A program made the translations under genes and the position numbers. A model generated the notes under the pieces. That model was not told the origin of the DNA, made no database searches, and saw only the letters and a list, made by a program, of their open reading frames with translations. This document shows, piece after piece, positions 15,757-25,223 of a DNA stretch of 64,000 bases. Where the stretch lies: contig VEPN01000002.1 in NCBI GenBank assembly GCA_012026835.1, positions 62,001-126,000 on the forward strand. The letters run 5' to 3'. Origin of the DNA: Candidatus Methanoperedens sp. GTDB lineage: Archaea; Halobacteriota; Methanosarcinia; Methanosarcinales; Methanoperedenaceae. The stretch's first letter is position 1; every line of letters begins with the position of its first letter.

Positions 15757-16465
15757 ATGCACACACTCCAGCAATACAAACCTCGCATTTCCTTGATTTA
15801 TAATATTGCGCGACCATCTGTGGATCCCCCGAGCAAATTATTTTACCGTTGCATATCTGGGATGCTCTATCCGCGATCTTCGCAATTTCCTCCCTGTGAG
15901 TAATTAAAAGAACTGCAGCCCCATTTTTCTTTAATACATTTATTACATTTATGATATCCTGTATCGAAAGCATATCTATGCCTGAGTCGGGTTCATCAAG
16001 GACAGCCAGTTTCGGCTCCAGTGCGACAATGGATGCAAGTTCTATCCGTTTTCGTTCACCGCCGCTTAGTGATTTATCCATTATCCTGTTAAGGTAAAGT
16101 TCTGGAGAAAGTCCCACCATTTCAAGATAAATAGAAGGATTTCTTTCTTTCTTCTTCAGTGTCAGATAATCCCTTACAGAAATACCTTCAAGCCTCACCG
16201 GCTCCTGCCATGCCAGAGTGATCCCAAGTTGCGCTCGTTCGTGTATTTTAAGATCATTGATGATCTTCCCTTCAAATAATATCACTCCCGAAGTTGGAAT
16301 GTAACTCTCACATCCCATAACCAGATAGGCAAGAGTACTTTTCCCGGTCCCATTTTTTCCGAGAATTGCATGGACTTCTTCCGGTTCGATTGCGAGAGAA
16401 AGCCCGGAAAATATCTCCTTTTCTTTTACTCGATATGTTATATCTTTAATGTCAAGCAAGTACAT
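15749..16465 (-). CDS. sufC: SUF ATPase SmsC/SufC
   Basis: A 238-residue ABC ATPase. Walker A is GKNGTGKST (about residue 37), the ABC signature is SLSGGERKRIELAS, Walker B is LAVLDEPDSGIDML, and the switch histidine lies in LLITHREEI. DEPDSGID is typical of SufC and not of transporter ATPases. The C terminus carries CEVCIAGVC, three cysteines that could bind metal and are not universal in SufC. It drives conformational change of the SmsB scaffold during Fe-S cluster assembly. It starts the smsCB unit with no other suf genes around. Confidence 0.93.
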   Translation of the reverse strand: MYLLDIKDITYRVKEKEIFSGLSLAIEPEEVHAILGKNGTGKSTLAYLVMGCESYIPTSGVILFEGKIINDLKIHERAQLGITLAWQEPVRLEGISVRDYLTLKKKERNPSIYLEMVGLSPELYLNRIMDKSLSGGERKRIELASIVALEPKLAVLDEPDSGIDMLSIQDIINVINVLKKNGAAVLLITHREEIAKIADRASQICNGKIICSGDPQMVAQYYKSRKCEVCIAGVCAYV

Positions 16466-16646
16466 GCTGCTATGATACCCCTAAAAGCATAATTATTCCA
16501 TCTATTCGTTACTATATTTTATGGATGCGCCTGTATTTAAAATTCTCTTTAAATGTCCATGAAACGGCGGAGCCGTATTCTATCGTACAAACGTGAAAAC
16601 TGGAAAAGGTTTGAAGAAGCAAATGAGTCAGGAAAAATTACTGGAT

Positions 16647-17219
16647 TCACAATAATTTATAGTAGGCAGTGCCTCTGCAAGCCTTACAGTAAACTTCTTT
16701 TCCCATCCTCTCTGACAGGCTTTCAGGTATAAACTCGCCGCATTCCCTGCATGTTACTATTCCTGATTTTTCGAAATTTTGATCCCTGTTTATCTCAACA
16801 TCCTGGACTAAGAAAAAATTCTCATCAATTTCAAGTAATTGCATACCAAGTTCTTTTTCCTCCTCATGGGAGAGTTTCCCAAGCCGCATCATCCATTTAT
16901 TCATAAGAGAGGAGTGGTTATTCGCATCTTCCTTGAGGGCAACACGCACACCTTTTTTTGTCCTTACATCTCCTATGATAAGGGCAAGTTTCCCATAGTC
17001 TTCAACACAGGCATTTCCATGTCCGAGAGTGCAGCCAGTTGCAGCCTGCATTGCATCTGCAAGGCATCGTGCTGTTTCGGATATCCCGATAAGATGCTTA
17101 TCTCCCTTTTTGGTGTTCATTCTTGAAAGTGCAACCTCACTCATTCTTAATCCAAGAGCTATGCCCGGCGCCAGATGGCCATGAAGGTCTATTGCAAGAC
17201 TTACGATTTTTTTATCCAT
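16647..17219 (-). CDS. fmdE: FmdE-family protein with C-terminal zinc finger
   Basis: The ATG at 17219 is selected: AGGAG lies just upstream, inside the last codons of moeA. This gives 190 residues. The N-terminal FmdE domain shows LHGHLAPGIALGLRMSEVAL, a cysteine in TARCLADAMQ, and GCTLGHGNACVEDYGKLALI, where the Cys/His residues bind a metal. A C-terminal zinc finger follows (CRECGEFIPES and CKACRGT). FmdE copurifies with molybdenum formylmethanofuran dehydrogenase in methanogens, but the family has many orphan members near molybdenum genes. Its position directly after moeA supports a role in molybdenum or metal handling. Confidence 0.85.
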   Translation of the reverse strand: MDKKIVSLAIDLHGHLAPGIALGLRMSEVALSRMNTKKGDKHLIGISETARCLADAMQAATGCTLGHGNACVEDYGKLALIIGDVRTKKGVRVALKEDANNHSSLMNKWMMRLGKLSHEEEKELGMQLLEIDENFFLVQDVEINRDQNFEKSGIVTCRECGEFIPESLSERMGKEVYCKACRGTAYYKLL

Positions 17220-17226
17220 GTATCTC

Positions 17227-18408
17227 CTAACTGAATAGATGTACTTCGACGAAGTCACCTTTTTTCATATTCCTATCTGTTACCACATATCCATCTACGA
17301 TGGCAGATCGGGGGGATGCCGAGATAATCGCTGTCTCGTATTCCTTCTCAAACAGATTCATACCTGAATTCTTATACCCCATGGTGTTTGCCATGTCCTG
17401 TGCTATTTTCACGAACAGTATGTAACTAAAACCTTCTTCCTGGAGGAATGTGTCCTCATTTATCGTTAGTTTGCATGTTGCTCTGGGTATTTTTGTGAAA
17501 TAACTTCTTACCAACATTTCAAGAGCTGCAAAAGCGCCTGTGGGCTTACCTGGAAGGCTGAATACAGGAGTGTCGTTGATTGTTCCTACAGCGATTGGCT
17601 TACCTGGGCGGATGGCGACCCTGTGGAATATAATATCACCCGTTTCGGCAATGATATCTGCAACATAATCGCGCTCACCCACTGATACTCCTCCAGTTGT
17701 AAATACAACATCATATTTTTCGCAGGCTTGCGCCAGCATTTTCTTTGTTTTATCGTAGTCGTCGGGAACTGTACCTATAAATTCAGATGCACAGCCCAGT
17801 TCCTTCATGAAACCCTGTATTAACACCGCATTGGTATTTTTTATCATTCCGTTATGAATCTCCGTTCCTGTGGAGATGATACCTGTTCTAATCTTACTGA
17901 ATACCGGGACTTTTTCAATACCAAGGCTATATAGAAGCGCGGCGCTCTGGGGCATTATTCGGTGATTTTTCTCAAATATGTTATCCCCTTTCCTATAATC
18001 TGAGCCAGCGCGGAATACATTTTCCCATTTTTTTAAACTTTTTCCGAAAAGATGATCTTTTTTAACCTCTGCATCCTCCATCTTTAGGATAGCATCCGCG
18101 CCCTGCGGGAGTAAGGCACCTGTCGCTATTGCCATCGCTTCCCCACCATTAAATTTTGCCATGCAATCGCCCGCATATACACTGCCTGATATTACTAGAG
18201 GATACTCATCTTCGCTACGAATCGCAAAGCCATCCATTGCGGCTATATCGAATTCTGGCGACATTGAGTCTGCAAAAATAGTTTCACTGAGTTCTCTGCC
18301 TATGGAGTCATTAAGATCGACCTGTTCAGATTCACGCCGAAAATAATATTCATTCTTTAACTCTTTTATTTTTTCAAGCGCTTCTTTAAGCGATATTGGT
18401 GATTTCAT
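17227..18408 (-). CDS. moeA: molybdopterin molybdenumtransferase MoeA
   Basis: A 393-residue MoeA. Domain signatures are PEFDIAAMDGFAIRSED in the N-terminal part, TGALLPQGADAILKMED, the MoCF domain motifs FTTGGVSVGERDYVADI and FHRVAIRPGKPIAVG, and SLPGKPTGAFAALEML. It inserts molybdate into adenylylated molybdopterin to form Moco. The gene overlaps the end of moaA by 23 bases and is followed by fmdE, so moaA-moeA-fmdE form one operon. The cofactor would serve the large molybdoenzyme encoded divergently from about 25.2 kb. Confidence 0.93.
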   Translation of the reverse strand: MKSPISLKEALEKIKELKNEYYFRRESEQVDLNDSIGRELSETIFADSMSPEFDIAAMDGFAIRSEDEYPLVISGSVYAGDCMAKFNGGEAMAIATGALLPQGADAILKMEDAEVKKDHLFGKSLKKWENVFRAGSDYRKGDNIFEKNHRIMPQSAALLYSLGIEKVPVFSKIRTGIISTGTEIHNGMIKNTNAVLIQGFMKELGCASEFIGTVPDDYDKTKKMLAQACEKYDVVFTTGGVSVGERDYVADIIAETGDIIFHRVAIRPGKPIAVGTINDTPVFSLPGKPTGAFAALEMLVRSYFTKIPRATCKLTINEDTFLQEEGFSYILFVKIAQDMANTMGYKNSGMNLFEKEYETAIISASPRSAIVDGYVVTDRNMKKGDFVEVHLFS

Positions 18409-19333
18409 GTTTTGCCCATAATCTGTTTGGGTTATTTTTATAATATGGCTCTCTTATTTTCGCTGCCTTTATGATCATTTCTCTTATTTCATCTGCAGTG
18501 GCTTCCTCCTTAATATCTATCAAGTTATCATTTCTCATAAGGCAGGATTTCAACTTCCCACTAGAAGTTATACGCAGTCTATTGCAGTTTGCGCAAAAAC
18601 TGGAATTGTCTATTGGTCTGACCAGTTCGACTTCAACTCCATCTATGAAATATTTTTTCCTTCGATGCATCTTGCGCTCCTCAATGTATGCTGCTCTTGA
18701 TTCAAGCATTTTTTCCACATTATTAATATCAACCATATACTGGCTCACGTTTTTAAAATTCATGAGTTCGATCAGTTGTAATATAACATTTCCATTATAA
18801 TTATCTACAAAATGAATGGCATCGTTGATCTCGAACTCGTTGATACCTTTCAAAAGCACCATATTAAGTTTAATTGGAGTCAATCCAGCATCTATTGCCG
18901 CATCAATCCCATCAAGCACTCTAGAAAGTGAATGTGGAGATCCTGTTATTTTTCCATAATTTTCTTCATTCATAGAAGGAAGGCTTATATTCACACGATA
19001 AAGACCACTTTCTGCAAGCGATGCGGCACGCTTTGAAAGTAACACACCGTTTGTGGTTGCTGATATATCTTTTAAATCAGGTAAAGCCGTTATTATATCC
19101 TCAAAATCACTTCTCATCAATGGCTCTCCCCCTGAGAATTTTACTTTTTTTATTCCAAATTCAGTTGCAGAAGTGGCTATTTTGACAATGGTATCAAGGG
19201 ATATTTCTCTCCTAGGTTTTCCGTTTTTCCCTTCCTGGTGGCAATAAATGCAGTTTAAATTGCATTTTTGCGTTATCGAAATGCGAAGGCTGGTAATAAC
19301 CCGGCCATAGGGGTCAGTAAGCTCATTATTCAT
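18386..19333 (-). CDS. moaA: GTP 3',8-cyclase MoaA
   Basis: A 315-residue radical SAM enzyme that starts Moco synthesis. The N-terminal SAM cluster motif is CNLNCIYCHQEG (C-x3-C-x2-C), followed by KVKFSGGEPLMR. The C-terminal cluster is in FCANCNRLRITSSGKLKSCL, which supplies the second [4Fe-4S] site that binds GTP. The normal C-terminal GG tail is absent, as in many archaeal MoaA proteins. It is divergent from the PhnD-type sensor gene and likely shares the 181-base promoter region with it (TATA-like CTTATATAAA near 19387). Confidence 0.93.
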   Translation of the reverse strand: MNNELTDPYGRVITSLRISITQKCNLNCIYCHQEGKNGKPRREISLDTIVKIATSATEFGIKKVKFSGGEPLMRSDFEDIITALPDLKDISATTNGVLLSKRAASLAESGLYRVNISLPSMNEENYGKITGSPHSLSRVLDGIDAAIDAGLTPIKLNMVLLKGINEFEINDAIHFVDNYNGNVILQLIELMNFKNVSQYMVDINNVEKMLESRAAYIEERKMHRRKKYFIDGVEVELVRPIDNSSFCANCNRLRITSSGKLKSCLMRNDNLIDIKEEATADEIREMIIKAAKIREPYYKNNPNRLWAKHEITNIA

Positions 19334-19514
19334 GAATATAAGTATTCCATGTTTAATGCAGTCTTAACTTTTTCTTGTTAAAATACTTATATAAACAGAC
19401 TATTATTCGAATAAAAATTCCATTACCTATTAGACTCTTTCTTGGACTTTTTCTCCAATACCTTTTAATTATAAGGATAGATACAAGTAATATGGAAATC
19501 CAAAATGAGTTTAT

Positions 19515-20444
19515 ATGCATCCTGAAAAAAGCGTAATTCTGCTGGCGATACTCTTATTTGTAATTGCTGGCGGATGTTTGGACACTGAAAAAGCGACAAA
19601 AGTAAATCTCTCAAACAGGAGCCACGACGTTGGTGACAATTCAGATTCACAGAGTCTCAGGATCGCAGTATCTGCTATCATTTCACCCGATGAGACTATG
19701 GTCTATTATCAGGATATGTTCGATTATCTTTCTTTGAAAATGAATGTTCCGGTCAAGCTCGTCCAGCGTAAGACATATCAGGAAGTGAACGATCTTGTGC
19801 GGAAAAACAGGGTGGATGCAGCTTTTGTATGCAGTCTCGCATATATAGAGGGAAAAGACCAGTTCGGCATGGAACTCCTTGCAGTGCCCGAAGTTCGAGG
19901 AGAACCTCGCTATTATTCATATATCATAGTGCCGGAGGACAGCAGTATCAATTCGCTCAAAGAACTGAAAGGTAAAACCTTTGCCTACACAGACCCGCTC
20001 TCCAATTCAGGGAAGCTATCACCTGAGTATATGATAGCGCAGATGGGTGAGAATCCGGAGACGTTTTTCAAGCTGACGTTTTTCACCTACAGTCACGACA
20101 AATCTATCCAGGCGGTAGCTGAAAAGATGGTTGACGGTGCCGCTGTGGATAGTCTGGTATGGGATTTCAAAAATGCAACAGATCCGAGATTTACTTCAAG
20201 AACCAAAATAATAAGTAAGTCTCCCCCATACGGCATTCCTCCCATAGTTATCTCAAAGGACATTGACCCTGCTCTGAAAGAGAAGTTGCGCAAAATTCTT
20301 CTTCAAATGCATGAGGACAAAAAAGGAAAAGAGATACTTGATCGAATTATGATAGACAGATTCTCAGAAGCTAATGATAGTCTCTATGATTCTGTAAGAG
20401 AGATGAAAAAGGTAGTCAGCGATGCCAGGAAAAAAAATAAATAA
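19515..20444 (+). CDS. PhnD-type substrate-binding lipoprotein, likely oxyanion sensor
   Basis: A 309-residue exported protein. The N terminus is a lipoprotein signal (SVILLAILLFVIAGGC, lipobox cysteine at about residue 22). The rest is a PhnD-type binding domain (SLRIAVSAIISPDETMVYYQ, VDAAFVCSLAYIEG, KGKTFAYTDPLSNSGKL, SPPYGIPPIVISKD). No ABC permease or ATPase gene is adjacent; instead a histidine kinase gene overlaps its end by 23 bases. This arrangement matches AioX/ArrX-type sensors of arsenic, and the PhnD-like sensor domain of tetrathionate kinase TtrS encoded as a separate protein. It probably presents the respiratory oxyanion to the kinase. The ligand is not determined. Confidence 0.85.
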   Translation: MHPEKSVILLAILLFVIAGGCLDTEKATKVNLSNRSHDVGDNSDSQSLRIAVSAIISPDETMVYYQDMFDYLSLKMNVPVKLVQRKTYQEVNDLVRKNRVDAAFVCSLAYIEGKDQFGMELLAVPEVRGEPRYYSYIIVPEDSSINSLKELKGKTFAYTDPLSNSGKLSPEYMIAQMGENPETFFKLTFFTYSHDKSIQAVAEKMVDGAAVDSLVWDFKNATDPRFTSRTKIISKSPPYGIPPIVISKDIDPALKEKLRKILLQMHEDKKGKEILDRIMIDRFSEANDSLYDSVREMKKVVSDARKKNK

Positions 20445-22176
20445 ATTAAATAATTTCATAGGCGGGGGATTGGTACGGAATTTTGTTGTCTGGATAGTCG
20501 TTATCATAATGCTCCTGGGAGTCCTGACCACTATTTTTGTGCAGGTAAGCCTCACAAAGACGTTGTCAGAAGAGCTTCGGGAGAGGGGACAGGTCATATC
20601 AAGGAATCTGGCAACAAGCATTGTAGAATCCATACTCATCGAGGATACGGTCTATGTCCACCGTCTCGTTGAGAATGCGAAAAAGACAGAAAAAGATGTT
20701 AAATATATTTATATAACCGATGCGAGGGGTAAAGTCCTGGCACATACATTTGAAGGCGGTTTTCCCGGCGAACTTCTCACTTCCCAGATAGATAGGGGAA
20801 ATAGTTCCCATCTTCTCGATACAGGTGATGGCATTGTCATTGATTTTACTGCACCAATTCTGGACGGCAGGGCAGGTTTTGTCCATATCGGAATGGATGA
20901 AACGTCTATTCACGATAAGATAAACCAGACAAGCCGTGCAATAATCACACTCACTCTTCTTGTAGGGGCTCTGGGTGTTTTAATGGCGTATATAGCGGGA
21001 AATTATTTGACAAGACCAATACGTTCCCTGGTAAAAGGAACTGAAGAAATAGGCAGGGGGAATCTTGGATACCAAATAAAAACTGACTCAACAGATGAAA
21101 TAAATATTCTTTCAAAAGCATTCAACGAGATGTCATATAATCTAAATAACAGCATAAACGAATTGCGTGAATCAGAAGAGAGATATAAAAAACTCGTTGA
21201 CAGTATAAGTGATGCTGTCATATTGATAGATTCACAAAAAAAAATCCTTTCCTGGAATAGTGGGGCTCAAAAGATATTTGGCTATAGTTTAGAGGAAGTT
21301 GCTGACGGTAATGTCAATTTGCTGAATCATTCTTCGGCAAGCGAGGCCGATAATCTGGAAATACAGGATGGTGAGAACGTTTTCAAGAGAAAAGATGGTT
21401 CGACTTTTCCTGGTCTTATAAGTAATAAACCATTGCAGGATAGTATGAATGCTGGCAATGTACTGGTTATCAAAGATATTACAGACCAGAAAGAAAAGGC
21501 AAATCTTGAAAAACTGCTTATGCAATCAGAAAAGCTTTTTACTTTGGGTAAATTGGCTGCGGGGGTAGCTCATGAGATAAACAATCCCCTGACAACTATA
21601 TCCCTTCACACCCAGATAATGTTGAAGAAAAAGTGGGATGATAGAACTGACGGCAGACTCAAAATTATCAATAAAGAAACCAATAGAGCAGCACGTATTG
21701 TGAAAAGACTGCTTGAATTCGCGCACCAGCCAGAGCCTAAAATAAGTTCGGTAGACATAAATAGGGAGATAGATAATGTGCTGAATGTCCTCGAACCTCA
21801 GTTAACTCATACGAAGATTACTGTCAATCTTACGCCTCTTCCACTTATCATGGCTGATAGCGAACAGATCCAACAGGTACTCATGAATATGCTGACAAAT
21901 TCAATACAATCCATAACGATGGACGGAGAAATAATTATTAAAACTGCAACAAAAAATGATCATATAGAGATTAGTATAATCGATAATGGTTGCGGCATTC
22001 CGCAGGATAACATTGGCAAAATATTTGATCCATTTTTTACCACCAAAATGCCAGGTGAAGGTACCGGACTTGGTCTCTCGATTTGCTATGGGATTATTAA
22101 AAAACACAATGGTTCAATTGATGTAAAAAGTGAAGTTGGAACTGGAACAACGTTTACAATAAGATTACCAATTTGA
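20422..22176 (+). CDS. sensor histidine kinase (dCache-like/HAMP/PAS/HisKA/HATPase)
   Basis: A 584-residue membrane kinase. It has transmembrane helices at about 18-42 and 174-194, an extracytoplasmic sensor between them, HAMP at about 192-245, PAS at about 250-360, the phospho-acceptor H384 in [10 protein letters not shown], and an ATPase domain with NMLTNSIQ (N box), DNGCGIP (G1), FDPFFTT (F box) and GTGLGLSI (G2). All catalytic boxes are intact. It overlaps the PhnD-type gene and is 4 bases from the response regulator, a tight three-gene sensory unit. It probably signals to the regulator that controls the following molybdoenzyme operon. Confidence 0.93.
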   Translation: MPGKKINKLNNFIGGGLVRNFVVWIVVIIMLLGVLTTIFVQVSLTKTLSEELRERGQVISRNLATSIVESILIEDTVYVHRLVENAKKTEKDVKYIYITDARGKVLAHTFEGGFPGELLTSQIDRGNSSHLLDTGDGIVIDFTAPILDGRAGFVHIGMDETSIHDKINQTSRAIITLTLLVGALGVLMAYIAGNYLTRPIRSLVKGTEEIGRGNLGYQIKTDSTDEINILSKAFNEMSYNLNNSINELRESEERYKKLVDSISDAVILIDSQKKILSWNSGAQKIFGYSLEEVADGNVNLLNHSSASEADNLEIQDGENVFKRKDGSTFPGLISNKPLQDSMNAGNVLVIKDITDQKEKANLEKLLMQSEKLFTLGKLAAGVAHEINNPLTTISLHTQIMLKKKWDDRTDGRLKIINKETNRAARIVKRLLEFAHQPEPKISSVDINREIDNVLNVLEPQLTHTKITVNLTPLPLIMADSEQIQQVLMNMLTNSIQSITMDGEIIIKTATKNDHIEISIIDNGCGIPQDNIGKIFDPFFTTKMPGEGTGLGLSICYGIIKKHNGSIDVKSEVGTGTTFTIRLPI

Positions 22177-22180
22177 TGTT

Positions 22181-22813
22181 ATGAAGAATATCCTGATAAT
22201 TGAGGATGAAAAGGAAATTCGGGATGGATTGGCAGAAGTACTGGGTGATGCGGGATTTTCGGTGGATTCTGCTGATAATGGCCTGCAGGGACTTGAAAAG
22301 ATAAAGAAAAAAGATTTTGATATCGTTGTGACCGATCTCATTATGCCTGTTGTTGGGGGAATGGAAGTGTTACGGGAAACAAAACGTATAAAACCACAGA
22401 CTCGTGTGATCATGATCACCGCTTTTGCAACTGTTGATAATGCAGTTGAAGCCATGAAGGCAGGGGCATCAGATTACATCACAAAACCATTCAGGATAGA
22501 TGAAGTCCAGACAAAAATACGAAAGGTTCTTGCAGAGGCAGAATTTGACAAGCCCCAAATCTTTGATTCTGATCTGATCAAGGCAATCTCAAATCAGACA
22601 AGAAAAGATGCGGTAAAACTTCTCTATAAGGCAGGTAAACTCAAATTCACAGAGATCCAGCGCGGGCTTGGTATTGAAGATCCCACCAGGTTGAACTTCC
22701 ATATGAGAGTGATGAAGGAACATAAAATCATAGAGCAGGACGGAGAGAAGTTTTATATGCTGAGCTCTACTGGAAAGAAGTTGTTTGAAGCTTTAAGAAG
22801 CGCTGAGCTTTGA
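22181..22813 (+). CDS. response regulator with C-terminal winged-helix domain
   Basis: A 210-residue regulator. The REC domain occupies residues 1-120 with the acidic pocket IIEDEKE, phospho-acceptor D52 (VVTDLIMP) and the conserved lysine in SDYITKPF. The C-terminal part (DLIKAISNQTRKDAVKLLYKAGKLKFTEI and onward) is an ArsR-like winged helix with the recognition stretch DPTRLNFHMRVMKEHKII. Many archaeal response regulators lack a DNA-binding output, so this REC-wHTH is informative: it should regulate transcription directly, most likely of the tatA-BCA-torD unit immediately downstream. Confidence 0.92.
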   Translation: MKNILIIEDEKEIRDGLAEVLGDAGFSVDSADNGLQGLEKIKKKDFDIVVTDLIMPVVGGMEVLRETKRIKPQTRVIMITAFATVDNAVEAMKAGASDYITKPFRIDEVQTKIRKVLAEAEFDKPQIFDSDLIKAISNQTRKDAVKLLYKAGKLKFTEIQRGLGIEDPTRLNFHMRVMKEHKIIEQDGEKFYMLSSTGKKLFEALRSAEL

Positions 22814-22833
22814 ATTTTCTCCAGGCAAAATTC
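22812..22833 (+). terminator. possible terminator after the sensory operon
   Basis: GAATTTT and AAAATTC form a 7-bp stem with an 8-base loop, starting inside the regulator's stop codon. They are followed by T-rich sequence (GGAATTTTTCTTCTTTT). Archaeal termination relies mostly on T tracts, which are present here; the hairpin may be incidental. Confidence 0.4.
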
Positions 22834-22892
22834 ATTGATTGGAATTTTTCTTCTTTTAATATCAATTAATTAGAATTTTTTTTCTAAAAATC

Positions 22893-22903
22893 TTTTATAT
22901 ATA
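22893..22903 (+). promoter_or_regulatory. likely TATA box of the tatA-molybdoenzyme operon
   Basis: TTTTATATATA preceded by A-rich sequence (CTAAAAATC, a possible BRE). It is about 60 bases upstream of the tatA GTG start, so transcription would begin near 22928. It is the best core-promoter match in the 141-base gap after the response regulator gene. Confidence 0.6.
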
Positions 22904-22954
22904 TGCGTTGCTTTATGTTAATAATAATCCGCTATGGATTGGATGTGAGAAATT

Positions 22955-23125
22955 GTGATAGGAACCCAGGAAATGATAATTATATTTGTTGTTATTCTGT
23001 TACTTTTCGGGGCAAGCAAGTTACCTGAGCTGGCACGCTCTATGGGAAAAGCAACAGGTGAATTCAAGAAAGCCAGAATGGAATCTGAAAAAGAAATAAA
23101 GGAACTTGAGAAATCGGTAAAATAA
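22955..23125 (+). CDS. tatA: twin-arginine translocase subunit TatA/E
   Basis: A 56-residue protein starting at GTG: VIGTQEMIIIFVVILLLFG, then ASKLPELARSMGKATGEF and an acidic-basic amphipathic tail. This is the standard TatA layout of a short membrane helix, an FG hinge and an amphipathic helix. The GTG at 22955 is chosen because it gives the conserved IGTQE start and a purine-rich GGATGTGAG lies upstream. TatA forms the pore for folded, cofactor-loaded proteins. Its location ahead of the Tat-signal-bearing molybdoenzyme suggests a dedicated translocase component. No tatC is seen in the window. Confidence 0.9.
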   Translation: MIGTQEMIIIFVVILLLFGASKLPELARSMGKATGEFKKARMESEKEIKELEKSVK

Positions 23126-23200
23126 TTATATATAAATTAAAGATAAATAAGAAAGAACAGAGTGTTAATGGTGGAAATATGCGGGTAAGGAGGATTTAAA

Positions 23201-24070
23201 ATGGTCGAGCAAACATCGAGCGCAGGATTTTATGAATATAACAAGAAATATAAAAAATATTATGATTCTTTCCCAGAACGCGATGAGATGGAAAAAAGAT
23301 ATGCTGCGGTCTTTGACCTCCGAAAATGCGTGGGCTGCCATGCATGCGCTGTAGCCTGCAAGAGCGAGAACACTGTGCCCCTTGGCGTTTTCAGGGCATG
23401 GGTGCGTGTGGTTGAAAAAGGAGTGTATCCGAATGTCCAGAAGAAATTCAATCCCAGGATATGCAATCACTGCGACAACCCTCCCTGCGTTCCGGTATGT
23501 CCCGTAAAAGCTACATACAAAAGAGAAGACGGGGTTGTGCTAATCGATTACGACAAATGTATAGGCTGCGGCTACTGCATCCAGGCATGCCCCTACGATG
23601 CGCGGTTCTTTAACCCGATAAGAAATACAGCAGATAAATGCACCTTCTGCGATCACAGGATTGAAAAAGGACTTGAACCTGCATGCATGTCCACATGCAT
23701 CGGACATGCCAGGTATTTTGGCGATCTTAACGATCCTACGAGTGAAGTCTCAAAGCTGGTGGGAACCGAAGACATAGAGGTAATAAAATCCGAGTTCGGG
23801 ACAGAACCCATGCTTTTCTATATCGGTTTAGATAAAGATACGGTAGGGCATTTGAAAGCAAGAAGCGCGCTTGAACTCTGGGAGAACGTGAGAAAGCTTG
23901 AGTCAAGGAGAAGCCCGGCAGAGCTGGCTGAGGCGCGTGCATTTACTGAGAAAACCCATAAAGAGAGGCTGAAAAATATAGCCGAAGGGCATCCTGTTGC
24001 AGAGCAGGCAATCAAGATCGAACAGGTCATTACTGAAGGCACGACAGAATCCCTCTCAGGGGGCGATTAA
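23201..24070 (+). CDS. four-cluster ferredoxin subunit of a DMSO-reductase-type complex (TtrB/SrdB/PsrB-like)
   Basis: A 289-residue electron-transfer subunit. Four cysteine groups are visible in the usual order: CVGCHACAVAC, CNHCDNPPCVPVCP, CIGCGYCIQACP and CTFCDHRI with CMSTC. It should carry four [4Fe-4S] clusters between the membrane subunit and the catalytic subunit. No Tat signal is present, so it is probably exported in complex with the catalytic subunit. AAGGAGGAT precedes the ATG. The C-terminal 60 residues are charged and helical, a small extension beyond the core. The gene directly abuts the NrfD gene. Confidence 0.9.
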   Translation: MVEQTSSAGFYEYNKKYKKYYDSFPERDEMEKRYAAVFDLRKCVGCHACAVACKSENTVPLGVFRAWVRVVEKGVYPNVQKKFNPRICNHCDNPPCVPVCPVKATYKREDGVVLIDYDKCIGCGYCIQACPYDARFFNPIRNTADKCTFCDHRIEKGLEPACMSTCIGHARYFGDLNDPTSEVSKLVGTEDIEVIKSEFGTEPMLFYIGLDKDTVGHLKARSALELWENVRKLESRRSPAELAEARAFTEKTHKERLKNIAEGHPVAEQAIKIEQVITEGTTESLSGGD

Positions 24071-25222
24071 ATGGTCGTGGAACTTTTCAACGTAAACTGG
24101 AAAGTGGCATGGGGGATGCTCATCGCCAACTATTTCTTCCTTACCGGCTTGAGCGCAGGTTCATTCCTTCTCGGCGCCCTCTCAGAGGTCTTCGGGCAGG
24201 AAAAATACCGGTCAGTCAGCAAAATGGCAATCATTCTTGCAACAATCCTGCTTATCATAGCGCCACTGAATCTGATCGCAGAACTTGGACAAACCGGTCG
24301 TTTCTGGACGCTATTGACAGGTTTTCATCCAACTTCTCCTATGGCGTGGGGCTCTTTCCTGCTCATAGCCTATCCACTCCTTTGCGTTGCTGAAGGGTAT
24401 TTTCTCTTCAGGAGAGATAACGCAAAGAGAGCTGTAAGCGGCTCAATGGCATTTCTTTACAGGGCACTGGTGCTCTGGAGAACTGACCTGACAGAAGCCA
24501 CAATCGCTTTTGACAAGAAAATGGTAAAAACACTAGCGATCATCGGTATCCCGCTGGCATTCGCTGTGCATGGATATACAGGATACATCCTGGGCGTCGT
24601 CGTTGCGAGGAATCTATGGAGCACGCCGCAAATGCCCGTACTTTTCCTGCTCTCAGCCATGGTATCCGGAACTGCGCTAATGATCCTTATCGTATATATT
24701 ATGCAGAAGTTCTTCTCATCAAAAAAATATGCAGATTCAACACTTATTGTCAACCTCGGGACTCTTCTTATGGTCTTCCTGCTTGTTGATATGCTTTATA
24801 TATTCTTTGAACTCACAATGCGGTGGTACTCCTACGAGCTCTCAAAAGACAGCGTAAGAGAACTGCTCTTTGGAAAGGTAAGCTTTTATTTTGTCTGGAT
24901 TGAGATGATACTGGGAGCTATCATTCCCTTCCTGCTGGTAACCATTCCAAAAATACGTAAGAATGTTGGAGCAGTACTCCTTGCATCTGCACTATCCCTG
25001 ATGGGGGTCTTTGCGATGCGTATGGATTTCGTAGTTGGCGGGCAGTTCTATTCAAGGAATGGGGTAATCGATAACTTATATACTTCTTTCCCACTGTATC
25101 TTCCTCCCTTGACTGAAGTCATGCCATTTGCCGCTATCTGGGCTCTGGGATTTTTTATGTTTGCACTGGCAGTATGGACTCTACCATGGGAATATAAAGA
25201 AGGAGCAGCGGGAGGCGATTAA
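24071..25222 (+). CDS. NrfD/PsrC-family membrane subunit
   Basis: A 383-residue polytopic protein with about nine membrane helices. NrfD-type proteins exchange electrons between the quinone pool and the Fe-S subunit. Family landmarks are the N-terminal YFFLTGLSAGSFLLGAL, the GRFWTLLTGFHPTSPMAWGSF loop and the closing LYLPPLTEVMPFAAIWALG. Start and stop are contiguous with the Fe-S gene before it and the catalytic gene after it (one base apart). In a Methanoperedens-like cell the quinone would be menaquinone. Confidence 0.9.
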   Translation: MVVELFNVNWKVAWGMLIANYFFLTGLSAGSFLLGALSEVFGQEKYRSVSKMAIILATILLIIAPLNLIAELGQTGRFWTLLTGFHPTSPMAWGSFLLIAYPLLCVAEGYFLFRRDNAKRAVSGSMAFLYRALVLWRTDLTEATIAFDKKMVKTLAIIGIPLAFAVHGYTGYILGVVVARNLWSTPQMPVLFLLSAMVSGTALMILIVYIMQKFFSSKKYADSTLIVNLGTLLMVFLLVDMLYIFFELTMRWYSYELSKDSVRELLFGKVSFYFVWIEMILGAIIPFLLVTIPKIRKNVGAVLLASALSLMGVFAMRMDFVVGGQFYSRNGVIDNLYTSFPLYLPPLTEVMPFAAIWALGFFMFALAVWTLPWEYKEGAAGGD

Positions 25223-25223
25223 A

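Noticed and set aside
16551-16730. A short plus-strand open frame with protein-like text (YKRENWKRFEEANESGKI) between sufC and fmdE
   Set aside because: It is under 60 codons, runs into the antisense of fmdE, and has no clear ribosome binding site. It could be a gene relic, but nothing confirms it.
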